Below, one piece after another: positions 1 to 8,281 of a DNA stretch of 64,000 bases. This DNA is from Rhizobiaceae bacterium (GTDB lineage Bacteria > Pseudomonadota > Alphaproteobacteria > Rhizobiales > Rhizobiaceae), in assembly GCA_029233925.1 (NCBI GenBank), contig JARGOX010000021.1, forward strand, positions 44,423 to 108,422. The letters are read 5' to 3'. A program made the translations under genes and the position numbers. The notes beneath the pieces were generated by a model. It had not been told where the DNA came from, did not search any database, and saw only the letters and a program-made list of their open reading frames with translations. Within the stretch, counting starts at the first letter, position 1. Every line of letters starts with the position of its first letter.

Positions 1-1316
1 GGTTTCAGGAATGTTCCTTCGGCAATTTCGATCTGATTTTCGGCCTCGGCTGCATTCAGCACAGCAAGCTCATGTGCAAGCGCCTTGAACTGACGATTGT
101 CAGGATTGCTGGCTGCAAGAGCGGCCGCGGCATCGGTTGCGGAAGCAAGATTTTCAAGTGCCGAAACCAGGTCGACATCCTTGCGCTTGAAGTCATGGTA
201 TCCTGAAAGCCGGTTCGGATCGACACGACCACGGGTGGCGTCAAGTACATAGGAAAGCACCTGAGTGCTCAATTTCATTTCAAACAACATCAGCGCGCGC
301 TGTCTTTCATCCAGCGCCGAAGGATCAAATTCACTGGAAGGCAAATCGATCAGATAGTCTGCTGCTGAAAGACCGTAGGCATCTGCCTGGGAAAGCACAT
401 CCAGAACGACGCGTGCGCGCTCATTGACATCTGTTCCCTCAACCCAGACAAATGAGGGATTGGCAGTGTAATAGGCGATAAGCGCCTCACCAACTTCACC
501 CAGAGCGTTCAGCTTTTCCCCCTGCAGGTACTGCCGCGCCTCTAGAAATGGGTTTTCAACCGCGGGGCTTTCCATGGCTTCAACGACCGGCGCCGCCGTG
601 CGCTCGGGAACGGTTGCGGATATAGCGGGCTCTTCCGCCATTGCCGGCTCTTCCGCCATTTCCGGTGTTTCCGCGACAGCCGCTGCTTCATCACCACCGA
701 CATCAACCGTTTCACCGGGTTTTATTTTCTCTGCAGCTTGAGCCGGCACATCTGCATGTGGAGGCGATGCAGCCTTGATAGCCATGACTTGCGATGCCGA
801 AAGATCATCTGCGGTAGCAAGTTCAACACCCAAGGGAGGAACGCTGGGGGTGGCTTCGATATCCGCCAAAGCCTCAACCGTCACCGCATCGGCTGGTGTA
901 ACAGAAGCCGATTTTGAAATCGAGGAGGTTACCTCCATTTCGACACCGGCATCCGTGGTATCCAACGCCTCTTCAGCATCGAAGCCGGCCGGAGTCTCTG
1001 GCTTGGCTTCTACGATTTTTGCGGGCGCAATCTCCATTTCAGCCAGAATCGTCAGATCAACTGGCTTGAGAATATCCGGTTTGTAATTATAGAATTTTGG
1101 CGCACTGATTTTGGGTGCAGGCTGAGCGACCCTTTGCTCTGCCTGCAGCTCACGTTCCGGAAGGCGCTGGTCACGCGGTTTATTGCCGAAAATGATTTCA
1201 AAAAGCGAGCGTTGTTGAGCATTTGCCGGTTCGGTCGTGGGCATCACCACACCTGCTGCAAGCACACACGCAAGCGCAAACAAGCCTTTGCGCGTTCCAA
1301 TTTTCCTGGTTGTCAA
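1..1316 (-). CDS. L,D-transpeptidase, YcbB-type, N-terminal part only (runs off window start)
   Basis: About 438 codons of a secreted protein read leftward and off the window edge. A signal peptide (LFALACVLAAG core, likely cleavage after ANA near residue 33) is followed by a long Ala/Pro/Glu-rich linker (about residues 60-255). Then comes a helical region with the motifs GRVDPNRLSGYHDFKRKDVD and NPDNRQFKAL, which resemble the scaffold domain of YcbB-like L,D-transpeptidases. These make 3-3 cross-links in peptidoglycan in the periplasm. The peptidoglycan-binding and YkuD catalytic domains would lie outside the window, so the catalytic Cys cannot be checked. TTG at 1316 is preferred because GGAGGT lies 8 nt upstream. 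An in-frame ATG at 1349 is the alternative and lacks a good ribosome site. The family call is by motif resemblance, fairly but not fully certain. Confidence 0.7.
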   Translation of the reverse strand, partial: MTTRKIGTRKGLFALACVLAAGVVMPTTEPANAQQRSLFEIIFGNKPRDQRLPERELQAEQRVAQPAPKISAPKFYNYKPDILKPVDLTILAEMEIAPAKIVEAKPETPAGFDAEEALDTTDAGVEMEVTSSISKSASVTPADAVTVEALADIEATPSVPPLGVELATADDLSASQVMAIKAASPPHADVPAQAAEKIKPGETVDVGGDEAAAVAETPEMAEEPAMAEEPAISATVPERTAAPVVEAMESPAVENPFLEARQYLQGEKLNALGEVGEALIAYYTANPSFVWVEGTDVNERARVVLDVLSQADAYGLSAADYLIDLPSSEFDPSALDERQRALMLFEMKLSTQVLSYVLDATRGRVDPNRLSGYHDFKRKDVDLVSALENLASATDAAAALAASNPDNRQFKALAHELAVLNAAEAENQIEIAEGTFLK

Positions 1317-1349
1317 ACCTGGCACCTCCGAGAAATTCCCACGATCCAT

Positions 1350-1870
1350 GAATGGTGTCTTTTACACCATATTGACCCATTGCTACGACTTGTTGCAGAC
1401 AAAGTGCAAGAGTCGGCCGATCAATATTTGTAAAATACGACCGATTTCCTAAAAATTTGATCAACATTAATCAGTTTGAACGTTTTTGCCGATCTGCCCG
1501 TGACCGATGGCAGAATCACAGCACGACCGGCCACAGCGGAATGGCAGAAAATGCCGGGGCACCAAACCAACAGATCGTGGTCAAAAAAAGATTATTGTGT
1601 ATATCCACGGCAGATTCCCACTCTCAGCATCACTGAGAATGACACAGGGAAGGCCGGAAATCACAAGCCCTTGAACACATCTTCGTGATGGCCCTGGTCG
1701 GTCGTGACTTTCCCAGCAACTTTGCCTGCTGACGGAAGCGATAATGGTCACCCGGCGCCTATCAGAGCGAACTGTCCGGTTGAATTCATCATCCAACCAT
1801 TCCTGCAATGGCACCTTGCAGCAAATATGGCTGCAAAAAGTCATGGTGGTGAACAACTATAAGGTAAGAT
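1350..1870. other. Intergenic region without a recognisable gene
   Basis: About 520 bases lie between the divergent L,D-transpeptidase and the haem/ferredoxin gene. No reading frame here has a credible start or a recognisable product. Two perfect inverted repeats are visible: ATGGTGT/ACACCAT (1352-1370, loop CTTTT), close to the transpeptidase start, and TCTCAG/CTGAGA (1622-1638, loop of 5). Neither is followed by a T run. The region must hold the promoters of both divergent genes, but no clear -35/-10 pair was identified. Confidence 0.5.
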
Positions 1871-3106
1871 TTGACCTCGAACGTATTTAATTCCAAGAAT
1901 GCGAAAATTCATGGGGACGGGACAGAACATATGGTACGAAATCTGCGCATGCTTTCAGGGACAGTGTTGCTGATTTTCGTGACGGCACATCTGCTGAACA
2001 TGGCGTTCGGTCTGCTGTCCCTGGAGGCCGTCGAGACCGCGCGACGTTTCCTGACAGTCCCCTGGTCCCTGTTGCCATTGTCTCTGCTCTTGATGGCGGC
2101 GATGCTGGTACACGGTTTCCTCGGTCTGTTTTCCCTCTATAAACGCAACACGTTGCGCATGTCCGGATATGATCGCGTGCAACTCATATCGGGCCTGTTG
2201 ATCATTCCCCTGCTGGCCTCTCATATTGTCGGCATCGCAGCGGCAAAGAACCTCTTTGGTTTCGATCCGACCTATCGAATCATCCTGACGTATTTCTGGC
2301 TGGATGCACCGCTGGAAGGATTGCGGCAGGTCTTTGTCGTTGTCATTGCCTGGATTCACGGTTGCATTGGCATGTTCAGCTGGATGCGCCTCAAGATCTG
2401 GTGGCACCGCGTGTCGTGGTTCATCTATCCTTTGGTCGTTGCCGTCCCGGTTCTGGCGCTTCTGGGATTTGTCGAGGCAGGCAAGGAAGTGATCGCCGAG
2501 CGGACCCTGGCGATCACGCAACAGATGGATGCCGGCACTGGCGACGCGCCACAGCTTTCTGCAGCAGAAGAAGTTGCCCAACAGGAAGCCAATGCAGCGG
2601 CAGCCGAAGTCAACCGTGAGAAGCTGGCTTTTTCCAAACGCATCATGTGGAGCATCATATTCATCTTTGCTTTCCTGTTGGCGCTGACCCTGTTGGCCCG
2701 GGCAATCCGCTTGCGCAAGGCACCCGATGCCATAACATTCATCCGCTACATGAAAGGCCCCGAAATCAACATGCATGTGGGCAAAAGCCTGCTGGAAATT
2801 TCCCGTCTTCATGACCTGCCCCACGCCAATCTGTGTCGCGGCCGGGGAAGATGCGGCACCTGCCGTGTTCGGGTCATTGAGGCCAGTCCCGCCTTGCCGG
2901 CCGCTGGAGAAATAGAACAACAAACGCTTGACCGGCTTGATTGCGGTCCCGGGATCCGTCTGGCCTGCCAGGTCTCACCACTGGCCGGGACACTCGCAAT
3001 CGAACGCATTGTGCCTCCGGATATCACACCTGCAGACCTTTACAGTCCGAATCAATCTGATGGTGTCGCGTTGACACAATGGTCTGCGGAGGTTTCAGAT
3101 GCTTGA
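1871..3106 (+). CDS. SDH-like multi-haem membrane domain fused to a 2Fe-2S ferredoxin domain
   Basis: 411 aa from TTG 1871 (AAGG upstream), or 391 aa from the ATG at 1931. Residues about 30-200 form five to six membrane helices resembling the SdhC-like haem domain of rhizobial CyaC-type adenylate cyclases. Four helix histidines (H40, H81, H118, H163) could bind two b-type haems. A further helix lies near 257-280. Residues 285-385 are a plant-type ferredoxin with C322, C328, C331 and C366 (C-x5-C-x2-C...C). In the cyclases I compare it with, a nucleotide cyclase domain follows; here the protein simply ends. It probably passes or senses electrons at the inner membrane. Its stop codon overlaps the start of the MscS-type gene by 8 nt, so the two are probably co-translated. 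Confidence 0.75.
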   Translation: MTSNVFNSKNAKIHGDGTEHMVRNLRMLSGTVLLIFVTAHLLNMAFGLLSLEAVETARRFLTVPWSLLPLSLLLMAAMLVHGFLGLFSLYKRNTLRMSGYDRVQLISGLLIIPLLASHIVGIAAAKNLFGFDPTYRIILTYFWLDAPLEGLRQVFVVVIAWIHGCIGMFSWMRLKIWWHRVSWFIYPLVVAVPVLALLGFVEAGKEVIAERTLAITQQMDAGTGDAPQLSAAEEVAQQEANAAAAEVNREKLAFSKRIMWSIIFIFAFLLALTLLARAIRLRKAPDAITFIRYMKGPEINMHVGKSLLEISRLHDLPHANLCRGRGRCGTCRVRVIEASPALPAAGEIEQQTLDRLDCGPGIRLACQVSPLAGTLAIERIVPPDITPADLYSPNQSDGVALTQWSAEVSDA

Positions 3107-5510
3107 CTCAAGACGCAGGCTAGCCACCATTCTGACCGCTGCTCTTGTAGCAGGTTTCATCGCTCTGATCGGCCTCAATCCAGCGGGCGCGCAATCGGCA
3201 ACGGATTTGCTGGCGCCGGACGCACCAGCGGTCTTGGCTGAAAGCCCCCCACCCTCTCCCAATGATATTCGCGAGTTGCTACGACTGCTTTCCGATCAGT
3301 CGGTGATTGATTGGCTGAAAAGCGAGAGCACGTCCTCGTCAGCAGATACGTTGGATGGCACGAGTGCCGCCTCAGTCGGATTCCAGCAGGAGTTTTCCCA
3401 TCGCGTCGATCTGACCCGAGCCAGACTGTCGGAACTGGCCGTGAGTTGGCAAAACCTTCCCGCCACCCCATCCTTTGTCGCAGCAGCCTGGCAATCACAA
3501 ATGTCAGTGGATCAGACGTTGCGGAGTATCACCTATGTTCTGATTTTCCTGGTGGTGGGAAGTGGTCTCGAATGGCTCTACCGCCAGTACACCCAACACC
3601 TGCTGCTTGGTCTGGAAATGCGTCGGCAGACAACCCTTTGGGGCAAATTTCAGGCAGCGGTCAAACGTGCCCTGCTGATTTTCGGCGGACTATTTGTCTT
3701 TTCCATAGGCGCGATGGGTACCTTCCTGAGCTTCGACTGGCCTGGATTTGTTGATAATCTGGTTTTGAACCTGCTTTTGATTGTCATATCGGTGCGCTGC
3801 GCATCCACCATTTCCATGTTCCTGCTGGCGCCCAGAGTGACGGCACTCCGTCTTGTGCCACTGTCCGGTGACATTGCCCGACCGCTGCACAATTGGATTG
3901 TCGTCCTTGCAACCGTCGCGACAATTGGCATGGCGACGTCGGACATCTTTTTGCATCTGGCCGGATCGACCGATGCAATGGGAGCAGCCCTTGCCATTAG
4001 CGTTTGCGCGGCGGCAATCACCACTTTGCTGCTGATTGTGGCGATCTGGCACATGACGCCGATCATTCGCCGTAATGCCAAGACACCAACCGAAGTCAAC
4101 AAACGCCAGAGCCATTTCTGGCCCGGCTACCTGACCATCCTGGCGCTCATGGCCCTGGCGCTCGGCATCATCAACGCCCGCGAACTGATGGAAACCGTCA
4201 TCATCATCGGCCTCGTCTTTCCGACAATTCGTGTCGTCAACGGCTGCATCGACCATCTGTTTTTTCTGTCGGAACATTCCAGCAGGAAACCTATCGGTCA
4301 ATCGGAGGAAAAACCTCTCCTGGCTGAGACCAGCGAGACACTCCCCAACGTCCAGCAATCTGTTGCAGAGCCGTCTGAAGCGGAAATTCCAGCCACACTG
4401 CCCGATGCCGAGAGCCAACTTCCCGTTGTTGCAGAGGAAGACATGGACGACGTCGAACAGGTCAGTTCTCTCGAACTCTATCATCCCGTGGCACGGCGCC
4501 TGGCCCGGTTTGTCATCCTGATCGGTGCAACATTCCTGTTGCTGTCGAGTTGGGGCGGCAATCTTCTCAGTCTTTCCGAATCGCAGACCTATTCGGGCCG
4601 CCTGGTCGGCATCATTGCTGACGTGCTGACTGCCGTTCTCATTGCCGATCTTGTCTGGGTCTGGGCAAAATCGGCTATTGACCGCAGACTGGCCAACTAC
4701 GTTCCGCCACAGGGAAGCGATGCCCCCGGCCCCGAGGCCCGCATGGCAACCCTGCTGCCGCTCCTGCGGGTCACGCTGATGGTCTTCCTGATTGTCATCG
4801 TCGCACTGACTGTCCTGTCGTCCATGGGCATCAACATCGCGCCGCTGATTGCCGGCGCCGGAGTGCTGGGCATTGCCATAGGATTTGGCGCGCAGGCCCT
4901 GGTCAAGGATATCGTCTCGGGAATTTTCTTCCTCATAGATGATGCCTTCCGCATCGGCGAATATATTGAAGTTGGCGATTTGCGCGGCACGGTGGAATCG
5001 ATGTCCATCCGGTCGCTGCGTGTGCGTCACCACCTGGGCGCGATACACACAATCCCCTTTGGCGAATTGTCCTCACTGACCAATTACAGCCGTGACTGGG
5101 TCATCATGCGCCTGGAATTCCGGGTACCCTTCGACACGGACGTCAAACTGATCAAGAAGATCGTCAAGAAAATCGGCGCAGAACTTCAGGAAAACGAAGT
5201 CTACGGCCCCGGCATCCTCCAGACCTTGAAATCCCAGGGCGTGCGCCGGATGGAAGAATTCAACATGGTCATCGGGGTGAAATTCATGGCCAAGCCGGGT
5301 GCCCAATGGCTGATCCGCCGTGATGCCTATCAAAAACTGCGCGATGCCTTTGAGGCAAGCGGCATCAGCTTCGCCCAGCGCAATGTCACTGTCGAGGTTG
5401 TCAGCGACAAGGAACTGGATGCCGCAACGAAAAAGTCCATCGCAGGCGCTGCCCAACAGGCCGTTGAATCAGCCGCCGGCGTCCCGGCAGCCGCACCGGA
5501 CGAGCCTTAA
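3099..5510 (+). CDS. MscS-family mechanosensitive channel with long N-terminal membrane region
   Basis: 803 aa, much longer than E. coli MscS (286 aa) and closer to the MscK/MscM or YbiO type. A signal peptide (cleavage near GAQ, residue 32) is followed by a periplasmic segment to about residue 130, then about ten hydrophobic helices. An acidic cytoplasmic loop lies at about 400-450. The MscS core starts near residue 550: the Gly/Ala-rich pore helix (IAGAGVLGIAIGFGAQ, about 585-600), then FLIDDAFRIGEYIEVGDLRGTVE and a C-terminal cytoplasmic domain. It should gate ion and solute efflux under membrane tension. The start overlaps the upstream haem/ferredoxin gene, so the pair may work together; that link is inference. 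Confidence 0.9.
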   Translation: MLDSRRRLATILTAALVAGFIALIGLNPAGAQSATDLLAPDAPAVLAESPPPSPNDIRELLRLLSDQSVIDWLKSESTSSSADTLDGTSAASVGFQQEFSHRVDLTRARLSELAVSWQNLPATPSFVAAAWQSQMSVDQTLRSITYVLIFLVVGSGLEWLYRQYTQHLLLGLEMRRQTTLWGKFQAAVKRALLIFGGLFVFSIGAMGTFLSFDWPGFVDNLVLNLLLIVISVRCASTISMFLLAPRVTALRLVPLSGDIARPLHNWIVVLATVATIGMATSDIFLHLAGSTDAMGAALAISVCAAAITTLLLIVAIWHMTPIIRRNAKTPTEVNKRQSHFWPGYLTILALMALALGIINARELMETVIIIGLVFPTIRVVNGCIDHLFFLSEHSSRKPIGQSEEKPLLAETSETLPNVQQSVAEPSEAEIPATLPDAESQLPVVAEEDMDDVEQVSSLELYHPVARRLARFVILIGATFLLLSSWGGNLLSLSESQTYSGRLVGIIADVLTAVLIADLVWVWAKSAIDRRLANYVPPQGSDAPGPEARMATLLPLLRVTLMVFLIVIVALTVLSSMGINIAPLIAGAGVLGIAIGFGAQALVKDIVSGIFFLIDDAFRIGEYIEVGDLRGTVESMSIRSLRVRHHLGAIHTIPFGELSSLTNYSRDWVIMRLEFRVPFDTDVKLIKKIVKKIGAELQENEVYGPGILQTLKSQGVRRMEEFNMVIGVKFMAKPGAQWLIRRDAYQKLRDAFEASGISFAQRNVTVEVVSDKELDAATKKSIAGAAQQAVESAAGVPAAAPDEP

Positions 5511-5526
5511 GGACTTTCAATCGCCA

Positions 5527-6276
5527 TCAGCGCGCATCATGAAAAATCAGGCCGAGCACATGCCGCTGGCCACTGCGCACCCGGCTGACCCCATGGCGCA
5601 TGCGCACCCGGTAGATGCCACGGGTGCCGCGAACCGGACGCTCATTGACCGGGAAGATGACTGCCTGCCCCCGCGCAAGCGCTACAACCTCGGCCCGGGA
5701 CTGCATGCGCGGGCGCTGCTCCGTCAGGACAAATTCGCCGCCGGAAAAATCCCTCGCGGGATCTGAGAGCAAAATGGCAATCTGCAGGGGGAACAGGTGC
5801 TCACCATAAATATCCTGATGCAGGCAATTATAGTCACCGGCCTGATATTTCAGAATGAGCGGAGTCGGCAGGCACTGGCCAGCTTCGTGACATTGCCGCA
5901 GATAGTCCGCATGGTCCAACGGATAGGCACCCTCCCGGCCCGTCATCTCCAGCCACTGATTGGCGATTGCAGCAAGATGGGGATAGAACGCGTGCCGCAA
6001 AGTGGCAATCAAATCGGGTAAAGGATAGTTGAAATATTGATACTCGCCGCGCCCAAATCCATGACGTGCCATCACGACACGGCTGCGGAACAATGCTTGT
6101 TGGTCATAGGCTTCGACCAATGAACCGCATTCTTCAGCCGAAAGCACCGGGCCAATGGTGGCTTGCCCCGTCGCATTCAGATCGGCGGCAATGGCATTCC
6201 AGTCAAGGTCAATTTTTGGCGGGTTAGAGAAAGCCGCAGAGGGCTGCAGATCAGGCTGCTGCGCCAGGCCCGTCAT
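5527..6276 (-). CDS. 2-oxoglutarate/Fe(II)-dependent oxygenase in operon with ada
   Basis: 249 aa. The motif HQDIYGEH (H153, D155) and the later RMRHGVSRVRSGQR (H228 plus a basic residue near 234) fit the HxD...H iron site and 2-oxoglutarate anchor of the prolyl-4-hydroxylase-like oxygenase fold. FSGGEF is also typical of the fold. ATG 6276 is chosen because GGGAGG lies 7 nt upstream and because it overlaps the ada stop as ATGA, indicating translational coupling; a longer start at 6324 lies inside ada. The substrate is unknown. Coupling to the alkylation-repair regulator suggests a role in the adaptive response, perhaps oxidative demethylation, but the protein does not look like classical AlkB. 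Confidence 0.85.
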   Translation of the reverse strand: MTGLAQQPDLQPSAAFSNPPKIDLDWNAIAADLNATGQATIGPVLSAEECGSLVEAYDQQALFRSRVVMARHGFGRGEYQYFNYPLPDLIATLRHAFYPHLAAIANQWLEMTGREGAYPLDHADYLRQCHEAGQCLPTPLILKYQAGDYNCLHQDIYGEHLFPLQIAILLSDPARDFSGGEFVLTEQRPRMQSRAEVVALARGQAVIFPVNERPVRGTRGIYRVRMRHGVSRVRSGQRHVLGLIFHDAR

Positions 6277-7352
6277 GACGATGCCTCCCGGTTCAGCAAC
6301 GCCTGCTTGCGCTCGATCCCCCACCGGTACCCGGACAGACTGCCATCGGTGCGAATGACACGGTGGCAGGGAATAGCCACCGCGATCCGGTTGGCGCCGC
6401 AGGCCTGCGCCACCGCACGAACGGCTTTCGGTTGCCCGATCGCACAGGCGATATCCGTGTAGCTGGCCGTTTGCCCCGCCGGCACCTTGAGCAGAGCCTC
6501 CCAGACCCTTTGCTGAAAGGCGGTGCCGCGAATATCGAGCGGCAGGTCGAGATGTCCTGCCGGTGCCTCGATGTGGCCGATAACGGTTGCAGCAAGCGTT
6601 TCAAACGCAGGGTCACCACCAATCAGCTCGGCATGGGGAAACTGGTCCTGCAACAGTTTCAACAGGTCGTCCGGGTCGTCTGCAAAATTGATCGCACACA
6701 CACCCCTTTCCGTTGCCGCCACCAGAATACTGCCGAGCGTGCACTCGCCTATGGCGAATTTGATCGTCGCATCGCGTCCGCCATCACGGTATTGCGTGGG
6801 GCGCATTCCCAACCGCCTGTCCGATTCCTCATAGAACCGGCTGCTGGCGTTATAGCCTGCATCATAAATGGCGGCTGTCACCGGCCCGCCCCTGACGAGT
6901 TCACCGCGCATCCGCGCGGCGCGGCAGGCCGCCGCATAGGCCTTTGGCGTTATGCCGGTCACCCGCTTGAACAAACGATGAAAATGAAACCGACTGATCC
7001 CTGCCTTTCTGGACAAAGCCTCCAGGCTGGGCGGCTCTTCGCTGTTCTCGATCATCCGGCAAGCAGCTGCCACCAGTTTGGCTTGTTTGTCGGCGGGTGA
7101 TTGCTGTCCCGGCCTGCAGCGCTTGCAGGGCCGAAACCCTGCCCGCTCGGCATCCGCGCCCACAGCAAAAAACGACACGTTTTTTCTCAGCGCCCGGCGC
7201 GATGAACAGGATGGGCGGCAATAGACACCCGTCGTCTTGACGGCAAAAACAAATTGATCGTCAGCACGGGTATCGCGCTGTTCAACCGCCTTCCAGCATT
7301 CGTCCTCAGTCATTGGCAACAAGCTGGCCGCATCTGAAATCATCAACATCAT
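6273..7352 (-). CDS. ada: Ada: methylation-sensing regulator and O6-methylguanine-DNA methyltransferase
   Basis: 359 aa with the full Ada order. The N-terminal zinc domain has C45 and C49 (VYCRPSC) and a later CKRC; in E. coli Ada one of these Cys residues takes methyl groups from phosphotriesters. An AraC-type helix-turn-helix region spans about 110-195 (ISRFHFHRLFKRVTGITPKAY). The C-terminal methyltransferase has the active-site PCHR motif and a GAN-x4-IPCHR context. It repairs O6-methylguanine and, once methylated, activates repair genes including its own. It is the first gene of an operon with the 2OG oxygenase. The start could be any of the clustered Met codons at the N-terminus. Confidence 0.96.
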   Translation of the reverse strand: MMLMISDAASLLPMTEDECWKAVEQRDTRADDQFVFAVKTTGVYCRPSCSSRRALRKNVSFFAVGADAERAGFRPCKRCRPGQQSPADKQAKLVAAACRMIENSEEPPSLEALSRKAGISRFHFHRLFKRVTGITPKAYAAACRAARMRGELVRGGPVTAAIYDAGYNASSRFYEESDRRLGMRPTQYRDGGRDATIKFAIGECTLGSILVAATERGVCAINFADDPDDLLKLLQDQFPHAELIGGDPAFETLAATVIGHIEAPAGHLDLPLDIRGTAFQQRVWEALLKVPAGQTASYTDIACAIGQPKAVRAVAQACGANRIAVAIPCHRVIRTDGSLSGYRWGIERKQALLNREASS

Positions 7353-7586
7353 CCGGTTCCTCTATGCTCATATCACATTATCGATGATGGCATATTGTGA
7401 TCCTTTGCATTTTCGGACACCCCGTCTCTTGCGCCCATATTCTGTTTTCAGCAATTCAGGCACAGATAATCCGCAATTGCCTTATTACCGCACAATTGGA
7501 TGCCTACACTTCATCAGATTGTGAACTGCATCTGGCTAAATTGCGTGTATGCTGACGATCATTGCCAACTGACAAGAGGAATACTC

Positions 7587-8126
7587 ATGAAGGCTGAGAG
7601 CAAACTATTCATACTACTGGTATCGGCAGGCATGGTTCTGGCAACGCCTGTTATGGCTGCTGGGGACGGAGGCTCAACGACCAATGCAAACACCTGTAAA
7701 AGCGGCATGGTTTGGGACAAGAAAACGAAAAAATGTGTCAAACAGAGTTCAAGCCTTGATCAGGACAGCCTCTATGAGGCCGGTCGCGATCTTGCATTGG
7801 CAGAACGCTATGAGGAAGCCATCAAGGTCCTGAGCCTTGCTTCCACCGACAATGACAAACGCGTCTTGAACTATCTTGGTTATGCCAATCGCAAGCTCGG
7901 CCGCGTAGAAGTCGGCCTTGAATACTACCGCCAGGCTTTGGCACTTGATCCGGAATATACGCTTGTCAGGGAATATCTCGGCGAAGCCCTGTTGCAGCAG
8001 GGTGATCTGGACGGAGCGCTCGAACAACTCGTGGAAATCAAGCGCCTTTGCAAGGGTCGCGGATGCAGCGAATATACCGATCTGGCAGGGCAAATCGCCA
8101 AATATGTGAAAAAGCAAAACAGCTGA
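7587..8126 (+). CDS. Secreted tetratricopeptide-repeat protein
   Basis: 179 aa. The signal peptide ([19 protein letters not shown]) is followed by a short segment with a Cys pair ([16 protein letters not shown]). About three TPR helical hairpins then span residues 60-150, for example [32 protein letters not shown] and [19 protein letters not shown] further Cys pair (CKGRGC) lies near the C-terminus. ATG 7587 has AAGAGG upstream and places the signal peptide correctly, so the longer open frame from 7500 is not used. It is probably a periplasmic protein-interaction module; no specific role is evident. The gene stands alone and ends in a strong terminator. Confidence 0.85.
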   Translation: MKAESKLFILLVSAGMVLATPVMAAGDGGSTTNANTCKSGMVWDKKTKKCVKQSSSLDQDSLYEAGRDLALAERYEEAIKVLSLASTDNDKRVLNYLGYANRKLGRVEVGLEYYRQALALDPEYTLVREYLGEALLQQGDLDGALEQLVEIKRLCKGRGCSEYTDLAGQIAKYVKKQNS

Positions 8127-8141
8127 TTTTCACATTGATGC

Positions 8142-8181
8142 AAAAAGCCGGGCGCTGCACAGGTCAGCTGCCCGGCTTTTT
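8142..8181 (+). terminator. Rho-independent terminator after the TPR gene
   Basis: A perfect 12-bp inverted repeat AAAAAGCCGGGC (8142-8153) and GCCCGGCTTTTT (8170-8181) is separated by a 16-nt loop. The rightward strand ends in TTTTT. It lies 16 nt after the TPR stop codon. The A-run at the left side would also allow termination in the other direction. Confidence 0.93.
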
Positions 8182-8281
8182 GTTGCGGGTGCACCATTCG
8201 CTCCAATGCCCCGATTGCAATGAAACGCGGTTCGCATTACACCCGGCCACGCTCGCTGCCATCCCACGAAAGGTGTCATTC

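Noticed and set aside
3690..5048. 452-codon open frame antisense to the MscS-type channel
   Set aside because: Composition is Gln/Asp/Arg-rich in the manner of a reverse-strand shadow; the sense gene is clearly real.
8048..8281. N-terminal extension of fumarase
   Set aside because: The open frame crosses the TPR terminator and adds about 78 residues not found in the family; ATG 8282 has the ribosome site.
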